From: Rodentolepis nana | Taxonomy: Eukaryota > Platyhelminthes > Cestoda > Cyclophyllidea > Hymenolepididae | Direction: 5' to 3' | Length of the DNA: 29,429 nt | Assembly (NCBI GenBank): GCA_900617975.1 | Contig: UZAE01012062.1 | Coordinates: 41,018 to 70,446, forward strand | In this document: in pieces, positions 21,801 to 29,429 of the stretch | How the letters are laid out: each line of letters begins with the position of its first letter | Numbering within the stretch: position 1 is the first letter of the stretch | Translations under genes and position numbers: made by a program | Notes under the pieces: generated by a model | Database searches by the model: none | What the model saw: the letters and a program-made list of their open reading frames with translations, nothing else | What the model was told of the DNA's origin: nothing

Positions 21801-22594
21801 GAGGGTTGAATATTGTGTTGACGACGTAGAAGACACGAAATACGCTCCATATCAGGTCGAGCTTTTCTATCTCGAAGCTTGTCAATAGCTTCCAGGATAA
21901 AATCACGGTAAAATTGGGCTTTCTCTAAAGACCCTATATTCGATTCTGGGGCTGAATTTGAATTAGTAACTGTTCCTAAAGGGACAACGGGCTTGACCTC
22001 AGGTTTGCACTTAATTGATGGGGCGGTCGAATCAGCCACGCAGTTAACGTTATTGCTAGTATTATTATTGCTATTGTTGTTATTCATACTAACATTCGTT
22101 GTTTGAGCGCTGTTAGATGAAGCAATCGATACAACCGCACCATTTTGAAAGATTGGAAGTTGGCCTGAAGAAGAGATACACATATCATTGGTCGCTAGGA
22201 CAACTGTTGTACCGTTGGATGAATTAGTAACACTGACAGGATGACTAAAGGGCTGGTAACTAATCGGAGTTCCGTTTATAATCGATTGAGGTTGAGTCAG
22301 TAACATAGAACCAGTCATATTAAAGGGAAATTGGCCTCCTGGTCCTTGAAAGATGGTTCCTCCATTGGGTGAAGCTATGCATGGAACAACCGAAGTAGGG
22401 CCGGAAAAAGGAGATTGAAACGTAGTAAAAGTTGCATTCGAAAAGAAAGGAGTAAAAACAGGGCTAGGTCGGTTCCCGTGTTGACCGGCCATCTGCTGAT
22501 TCGGGATAATTCCATTGACAGTTAGTAAAGTCGTTGTATTACCGCCACCGCTACCGCTGCCGGAAGGCCCCGCAGAGCCGTTAGACGTTAACAT
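15823..22594 (-). CDS. Chromatin reader: WH-WH-AT-hook-double PHD-SAM, five coding exons
   Basis: Exons: 22594-21101, 18895-18316, 16921-16809, 16731-16403, 16240-15823, all GT-AG and in phase, giving 977 aa. Residues 1-225 are Ser/Asn/Gly/Thr-rich. A winged helix (about 226-305, with RKARPDMERI and VDYKGNLSYRNP) matches the SAMD1/KAT6 N-terminal fold, which in SAMD1 binds unmethylated CpG DNA. A second, H15-like helix follows (about 311-405), then an AT-hook GKRGRPP near 466. Two PHD fingers (670-717, 720-768) keep all Cys4-His-Cys3 ligands and the DPF arrangement seen in KAT6A/KAT6B and DPF proteins, which read acylated histone H3 tails. A SAM domain (about 904-968, with ENEIDGCALMLL and KIGPAVKIL) resembles SAMD1. 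No MYST catalytic domain is present. A nuclear DNA- and histone-binding scaffold is inferred. The start could instead be an in-frame ATG at 22741 (1026 aa); the extra 49 residues look like translated leader. Confidence 0.9.
16950..18091 (-). CDS. Unrecognised coding unit nested in the chromatin-reader intron
   Basis: Two exons, 18091-17349 and 17313-16950, join across a 35-bp GT-AG intron and give 368 aa from the first ATG to TAG. The frame is open back to 18115 (TGA at 18118-18116), so a spliced upstream exon is possible. An acidic N-terminus is followed by a polar segment (about 30-95), a conserved-looking PKPLTFKEWADNLDDFYSP block (about 99-117), a hydrophobic helix QLTYTLVYLLGKI (about 138-150) and a helical C-terminal half. 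I do not recognise the family. A very weak resemblance to TEDC1 (tubulin epsilon/delta complex) came to mind, but I would not name it so. The whole unit lies within the intron between the two halves of PHD finger 1, on the same strand as the host. Its TAG is only 27 nt before the host acceptor, so its mRNA must run into, or splice to, host exon 16921-16809. Confidence 0.65.
17314..17348 (-). other. 35-bp mini-intron of the nested unit
   Basis: On the minus strand it starts GTAAGT and ends GATTAG. Without removal the frame hits TAA right after the AT/G codon; with removal the reading frame continues for 121 more codons. A small hairpin (GTTGA-TATT-TCAAC) lies just after the donor. Introns this short are typical of flatworm genes. 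Confidence 0.7.
18896..21100 (-). other. First coding intron of the chromatin reader
   Basis: A 2.2-kb phase-0 intron (GAGAAG|GTAAGC to TTCCTTTAG|CGG). It includes a GC- and CpG-richer block at about 20600-20880 that stands out from its AT-rich surroundings, ending in a G-run (20861-20877). No coding exon is recognised. Confidence 0.6.
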
Positions 22595-24022
22595 GGCAAG
22601 CGCACAAATAAAAGCTTCTATCCGTATGCGCGAGCATTTAACCAACCTAAACGCTAGTTGGGTCACGCCGAAAGGTTTCAACCATTTTGATTGGCTTTCG
22701 CCTAGTTTACTCCGTCGATAGCCTATTGCGCGCGAAGCCATGGTTAACCAATCATACTCGAGGCGCTGATATAGACTCTTTCCTGGGTGGCTAGCGAAGT
22801 GCGGTAGTGTGGGTGGTTGTATGTCTGTCTCACTAGTTCTCTCTACTAATTATGCGTGCGTGTAACAACGTCCTATAGCTAGAACGCTATGTGAATATGT
22901 GTCTGTCTCTCTAAATTGCGTTGACTCTGCGTAGCTTAGTTAGTGCGTGCCTAACTTTCATACGCTAACCTCTACCAGCGCGAAATTCACTTAGGGAATT
23001 GCAGCGTGCGATGAAGAAAGGGGACGCACAAAACCGAGCCATTAATTGACAGATATGCTGTATTTTCCGGTGCATTGCGCTTAGCTCAGTCCGTTTATAT
23101 GCCGTAGTAATTCTTGTGTAAAATTTGCATAAACCTCCTGGGGTACACGTAGTTTTGTCTTCATCATAAATCAAGCCTTTTCGCACTTCTTAACTATAAT
23201 TCGATGAGGTTAATGGGGCTTAAATAATAACCATTAGTTTTAAGTAAGTCTCAGTGAGATTTGTTTCAAACGCAATTGCTTCAGTATTCGCAAGTTATAC
23301 AAGTTTCATAAATAACAGTCGAGGTCGTTGTGGTATTTTACTGCTTCTCGGGTCACAACAGTGTCTCATTCGATCTAGTAGGTTTCTGAAATTAGAATTG
23401 ATACTTCCACCCCAGATGCGAATTATATTTCGAGCCTCACATACTTACGAATTCAGAAATCACACTTATGTCTGACGTCAGTTTATGCACTTTACAAAGT
23501 AAGAAAGAAAAAAGAGTATGTATATATTGGTGACTTTTAACGTAAGAGTCACGATATCATCCTTGAGGGTAGCGTTTTAATTCAATCAAACACTTTATCA
23601 ATGGATAAAAGCGCGTATATTAGCACATAACTGCTGAGCGGCTGTTAATTATTTTTATTGATTTTTCGGTGCGGAAGTGATGTGTAAATGCTCAGCTGAT
23701 TGTCGCTGCGTGAGGCAATTACGATAACTTCAGCGAGTGGGAGAGATAAATCAATAATTGCATTAAACCTCTCGCTGAGGAATTTGACCTATTGGAAAGG
23801 TTATTTAAGTAGGGCCCTATAATTGGCACAATAGGCATCCTTGTTGCGGTGATTACTGCTATTGGGAGAGAGTGTAAATATGCATGCACAAAGAAGCTAA
23901 GGGTAGAGAAGTTACGGTACACACAGAGGTGTGTGCAGATACAGGGCTACCGCAAGTGTTTAAAAAAACAAAGTAGGCGCACCAATCTGATTGACATCGG
24001 CGCACACGCCTTCATGCGTTTT

Positions 24023-24036
24023 CGCGCGCGCGCGCG
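24023..24036 (+). repeat. CG dinucleotide run (seven units)
   Basis: Seven tandem CG units, a Z-DNA-forming type of sequence, within a CpG-richer patch upstream of the reader gene. Confidence 0.85.
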
Positions 24037-27000
24037 ACCGTTTGTGTGATTACCTGCTAAGGCGGAGGAGCCCTGCGTGTATAAAGAAGATGGTGTGTGC
24101 ATTTGCGAAAAAATATCTGTTTAAACAGGTAGGAAAGTAGCCCAATTATTAATCCTTTTGAACATCTAAGGAAGTTTACAAGCATTCTACTTTTGTGGCT
24201 AATAAGCACCTTTGGGGTCTTGGAATTTAAAGAAGTACAAGTGAAGAATGTGTAATTCAAAATTATCCTTATTTGAACCAAAGACCAATCTTGTTTTCGA
24301 ATTTGCAAAATGTACCAAATTATGTAATAAAATTTATTGTACCTTGATGGAAGCACTAAAAGATGCGGTCAGTGAATTTGCCTTAAAAACTATCTAACCT
24401 AATTTTAAATGGATGATAAGGTTTCCCGCTTTAAGGGCTGGTAAAGGGAATACGTAATGCTTTCCCAGTGGTGACCCGTTGCCCGCGAATACGTTGAGCT
24501 CACAAGGTCGGAACACATCGGTGTGCAACAAATTATTGAAAATGAATAATGATGCATTTAGAAACATGAACTTCTTAAGTCCAATGATTCTTCTATTCAA
24601 ACTGAGTAGTTTAAAAAAAGGCTTAGAGATTTTTGTCCCTGTCCAACTTTAGAGAACTTAAAAGTTTTGTTAGTTACCTAATTAAAGCAGATAAATTTCT
24701 AACCAAATATGAGGAAAACAACAAATAAGAGTATATTTGAGCCTTAGTAATCCGATTTCATGAAAAATAAAGACACCCAATTCTTCAAACCATTGAGAAT
24801 TATTTTTCCAAGTAAACTACCTTGCAGCGAATTAAAACTTATAATAATTTGTCAGAGATAAGTTTGTACCGATAGACAATTATTGCCTAAGCTTTAAAAT
24901 CTAATTATAGATTGAACTACCAATCTGTTTAATAACATGCCAACAAACAAACACCACAATGGAGCAAATCTCTTGTAGTTGGAAAGGCCAAATTAATTAG
25001 AAATGCTAGTTTAACCCAGTTAATTTACGTATGTTCATGTTATAAATATAATCAATTTATAGTAGCTAATTCATGTTATCAAACTGCCAGTAACTTTCCT
25101 TCAAACCGAAGCCCGCAGAAGGTCAGAAAGTTAAAATCTTTTTACCTCTGTTTGATAGGGAAATAACGAGTTCTATCCTTTCTCTAATTGTGCATCTGAA
25201 TGAAATTTTCTAAAAGAAAGTGGGACGTGCAAGACGAGGAAACGTTGTAACTCGGTGGCTAACGAAATCCCTAAATTAAAATATGAATGCAAATGTATTT
25301 TATCGAGTATTGAACCTTTCTCGCCTCGTAAAGGGAAATGGTAACAACACCTGATGGAATTCTGTCACCAGTTCACTATAAGTTGCCAATTCTGTTGACT
25401 TTCCATGACAATGGAACTCTGGGTCTAATTGTGGCTATTGCCATTTTATCATTCTAAACGTCATCTCTGGTTTTAATGAGCGAATATTCTGGCAGTATGG
25501 GAGTAAATATAGAAGGCGTACAATTTCTTCAACAATTTCCTTTCCAAGTGTAAGCTTTGAAGGAAATTCTTTCGAAACGTTCTGTAATTAAACGCGGAAT
25601 TCACTTCCCTCCCTCTCAGATAAACACAATACTAACTTTCAAACTGAAGAATTTCAGAATTTGAATCTCCCAACCGGAAAGCGTCATGATACCACTTTCA
25701 ACACAAGATGCGCGTTGGAAAGCGCATACTTAGAGGAGTTGGAAAGTTCCGCTTCCTCCCTTTAATCATTGTGAAATATTTCATTTGAACCCCAATTCAT
25801 ATTGACAGAACAAAATGAACGCTGAGCTCACCGCTTCAGTTGCTATTAATTAGCTAATTTCTAGTTATTATCTTTCGAGAAGAACATTCAAATATTTATT
25901 TTCAAGAAGTTTTCCTTTGCAAAATTAAGTCCAAAATAAGGGCATTGCTAGGACGATGACAGCGTGGTTTGATTCTCTTCAGCAAACTTCAAAATGCCAA
26001 ATGTCTAATCCATACAGCTGATTTGTCGGCTTCTTCGACAGGAATTGTGAAATGTTCTTTTCCAATTAACAGAAACACCATTGGCAGATCCTAGAAACTA
26101 CCACTTTTACCTAAATAGCCCCCAGTCTTAAAAATTTCATGGAAAAGAGGGCAAAATCCTGCCTTAATCAGAAATCATTAACTAAGCGGGATAACTATAA
26201 AAGAATTCTTGCGAGTAAACATTGGAGTTGTGCCTTTGCACCCTCTAGAATTAAGGTCAGGCAGTTTAATTGAGGTCAAGTAATTGACCTTGTGTGCCTT
26301 TTCCTGTTAGACACCAGGAGGAGTAAACAATTTGGGGGTTACTAAACTCAGATCTGTTCAAAAATAAAATCAAGTTCATTTCAATGTCTATTAGAATTTT
26401 AAATTTCCACTTTAGGTAGGAGCATATTGGCGTATTTAAACTAATCGGATGAAAGAAAAATGTCGTCGAGGTGGTTGATTTCATTCCGAAAAATCAAGGA
26501 GCAAATTCTCATGTCGGGACATTGAAATATTAAGACGTGAATCTAATTTAGAAAGTGGTCTAATTTCGAAAGTCATTTCTACTTCTACCTGATCACCTCC
26601 AGATCAGCCTTCAGCAAAATGAAAATATTTTCAAAAGGGAATCAATTTTTTGTACCTTACATTTAGGAGCGCTGATTAAAGTTCTATGGTAAAATTTTTA
26701 GTTTTGAAGACAAGATCATTTTGACAAGTCTATAGCAGTCCTAACATCAAAATGTCGACGTTATTAGGCTGCATATCAGCATTCTCAACGTACTAACAAT
26801 ATCAATAATCATATTTAAAAGAAAACAAAGGAACGAGACTTGCCTTTTCTTCAATATTTGGGTTTCGAATTTCCCCATTTATTTCTGAAAAGTCGATTCT
26901 TAGAGGCACCTTCCTTCAATTCATGGACAGTTTTGAAGTTGGAAGGATAAATGCCAATAAACCATACGACAGATCGAGAAATATGATCATTTACACGCTT

Positions 27001-27134
27001 TTTGTATTAAGTTCAAGTAATAATTCTAATGAAGCAATTATTCTTCCCATAAAAAAATAATACAGCCCCTCTTTGTTCCATTTTTTGACTGCTGTTAGTT
27101 ATTGAAACCCAAAACCCTAGATAGGTTTTTAAAA

Positions 27135-27172
27135 CCACCTCACCTCACCCCACCCTACCCTACCCCACTCCC
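27135..27172 (+). repeat. C-rich tract with CCCTA units
   Basis: Successive C-runs of 2 to 4 separated by TA, A or T; the minus strand reads as GGGTAGGGTAGGG within a longer G-rich stretch. It is similar to, but not the same as, TTAGGG telomere repeats. Confidence 0.75.
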
Positions 27173-29215
27173 AATTTTACTGCCGAACTCATCATTAAAT
27201 CGATAGTTCTCTTCACCTTTAGCTCTCGTTTAGCCCTGGATGTGTGAATTCCTCTATTATCAAATAAATTCGAAGTGTTAAAAATACGAGTTTTGTCATG
27301 TGAATACTTTCTCATGTTCTGCATTCTTATTACCAAAACTGGAATAAAGCGTGAATCACAAACAAATCACGATCATTTCCATATTCGTGCTTACTTCCAC
27401 CAAAAAATGAATTTGTGAAATTGGTAGGGAGGGGGGGGGGTATTAATTATCCTTTTCTCCCAAAAAAGTGACTTACAGTATCAACTAATCGCCTACATAT
27501 ACTAATTGGTATCAAATGTAGCTTTTAAATTTTCCCGATAGGGGAATAAAAAGTTTAAAATTTCTCTCTTTCTCCGCCCTCCAACTCACCTAATTGTTGG
27601 GTATTTTAAAACATGAATTTTGATAATTTCACAAACTTCAAGATCAGAAAATGATTATTTGTGCTCGTATTACAATTCCAATTAAGCTTTAATGAGTAGT
27701 AGATGTCAAGACTCTATGGCCCATCCACGCTGATTTTCATTAACAGAGATCGAAATAATCAAATGTGTCTTCATGATCACACATTTCTCTATCCACCTCC
27801 AAATCGTCGGATTGCAGATGGAAACTCACAGTAAGTTTTTTAAGAATGGATGATCACAGAGTGTCCATCTTCACTTTTATGGGGACTTTAGCCAGAATAG
27901 TCAGTATTTGCTGTTCTGAAAGCAGCTAAAACGTTTTTTTGCTCAATTTGGCAGAGCTTAATGAATTTTGTAAATTAAATTTGAACAATATAAAGCTGAG
28001 AAAGCATTTCACTTTTTAAAATCAATAAATAAACAGTTAACATTTAGGTTAATCTTTAGATAACTTCCTATCAAACAAATTGATTGATTAAGGATGAAGT
28101 CTAATTTGTGAGTTTTTAAAATCTTCTAGAAGCTACCAAAGCTCCGAACTACGCCAGTCCCCCCCCCCATTACCTTAACTGGCACTGAATTAAGTCACTT
28201 CTAATAAGGTGATTGAGTAAAATTACCAGTTGGGCATTAATAACGCAGGTGTTAACCTCCTTGTCTACCAAACCAGTGGCCGAAGCCGAATGGCTAGTCG
28301 CAACTGGTATGCTGAGGTAATAAAGGAGTCGACAGAATTGACGTTTTCCACTAGGGTGACTCAATTGCTTCCCGCTAACCGAAGATGCGTGTTGAAAACA
28401 GCTTCTTAAATTAACTTGAGAATTATTGCAATTATTTAAGTGCAGGGTTAACAAATTGAGAAGGGTCGAATTAATAAGGAAATTACATCAATTATTATCA
28501 GCGCAACAATCTTTCAAATTATTGAACTTCGCTTCGAAGCAGAACAGGAGATAGAAATATTAAAGTTTACAAAATAGGTGTTCGAGAAAATTCCCAGTTA
28601 CCAGTGGAAATTAATTTTGAGGAAGAATTTATTTATAAGGGGGAAATCATCAAGTCTGTGGTATCATGGCTGTTAATCAGGTCGAGTTAAGGATAGTGGA
28701 AACTCAAAAACTATAAAAGCCAATATTTGGAAAAGAATTTCATTTATTGGTTTTCTACGTAGACAGAATTTGAATAAGTCTGTCATTAAGTGATAAGCAC
28801 ACCTTAGTTTTAATAAAAATAAGATTAGAAAAAATAAGTCAATTATGTAATAATTAAGTTAATTTGTTAAATCGTCAGTTGAATTTAGTAAAAGAGGTAC
28901 ACATTGTAGAAGGAGTGAGAAGAGTTTGAAGTTTGAAGGCAATGAACTATTATTCTTGGGCACGAAAAATGGTTTTTTTCCTTTCGAATAGCAATGGAAT
29001 TTTCAATTTTGTCTCGGCTTTTCAGCGACAATCTTGTTTCCTTATTTCCTATTTCAAAAGTTGGTTTCGATTGCTGTATCAAACCCATAGTGATGGTACA
29101 ACTCACCATAAATGAGCGATTTTCCTGTGCAATCGTAACTCCCCCAACTTTACTACAATTCCATGCATAGCTCATCTCATTTTGGTTTTAACCAATACTT
29201 TAGTCTATTCTAGTG

Positions 29216-29429
29216 GGGTGTGCGATAGACTTACCTCCACGTGGTGCATCCTGGGCAACGTATACTCATGCGGCCAAAAAGTCTATTAACTAGCAGTTGA
29301 CTTCTCACTTCAAACTGCCATCACCCCATTGTATGTTATTTTCGATTTCTTCTACAGTACTCACCTCACCTTTTCCACTTTTGTGTCTGTCTCTTTTACA
29401 TCTTTGAAACACTCTTCTGTTCCCCCCCC
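29216..29429 (+). mobile_element. Copy of the dispersed retroposon, cut by the window end
   Basis: This copy starts GGGGTGTGCGATAGACTTAC and follows the 11596 copy to a terminal poly-C run where the window stops. It is the least diverged partner of that copy in its first 120 bases. Confidence 0.7.

Larger units (their letters stand above)
22742..29215. other. 6.5 kb with no recognisable gene
   Basis: The first 250 bases or so are GC-richer and probably hold the reader promoter and leader. Beyond about 23200 the sequence is AT-rich with short open frames lacking protein features. It contains a CG dinucleotide run (24023-24036), a CCCTA-type C-rich tract (27135-27172), a G-run (27426-27440) and a C-run (28159-28168). 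It may be intergenic or a long 5' intron. Confidence 0.55.

Noticed and set aside
15823..22594. A KAT6-type acetyltransferase gene
   Set aside because: The five exons join directly from DPF to SAM, and I find no MYST zinc finger or acetyl-CoA loop anywhere in the window.
27135..27172. Interstitial telomere repeat
   Set aside because: The units are irregular and GGGTA rather than TTAGGG; it is better called a C-rich tract.
28170..28454. Minus-strand open frame of 94 codons as a gene
   Set aside because: No domain, no splice partners and composition like its non-coding surroundings.
1..29429. tRNA, rRNA or CRISPR features
   Set aside because: I saw no B-box with a matching A-box, no conserved rRNA blocks and no spaced short repeats by eye; a covariance-model scan was not possible.

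Overview
The window is a piece of a eukaryotic nuclear genome. All three supported genes are on the minus strand and are broken by GT-AG introns that I could join in phase. AT-rich introns of 57 bp to 2.7 kb, one 35-bp mini-intron and a dispersed retroposon fit a flatworm (tapeworm or fluke) best, but I see no decisive species marker.

Layout by coordinate: (1) 198-14272 (-): a complete ABCG2-like ABC half-transporter, 13 coding exons, 690 codons plus stop. (2) 14273-15822: intergenic. (3) 15823-22594 (-), possibly starting at 22741: a chromatin reader with a SAMD1/KAT6-type winged helix, a second H15-like winged helix, an AT-hook, a tandem PHD (DPF) module and a C-terminal SAM domain. It has no acetyltransferase domain. 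(4) 16950-18091 (-): a second coding unit of unknown family inside one intron of gene 3, on the same strand, with a 35-bp intron. (5) 22742-29429: about 6.7 kb in which I see no gene, ending in a partial repeat.

A dispersed repeat of about 290-310 bp occurs at 5369-5673, 8109-8205 (partial), 11596-11885 and 29216-29429 (cut by the window end), always in + orientation, antisense to the genes. The copy at 11596 has a perfect 14-bp target-site duplication, which suggests a SINE-like retroposon. Poly-C tracts on the + strand become poly-G in the transporter pre-mRNA.

The transporter (membrane export) and the chromatin reader (nucleus) have no evident shared pathway. The tightest functional relation is between the reader and the unit nested in it, which can share a splice acceptor.
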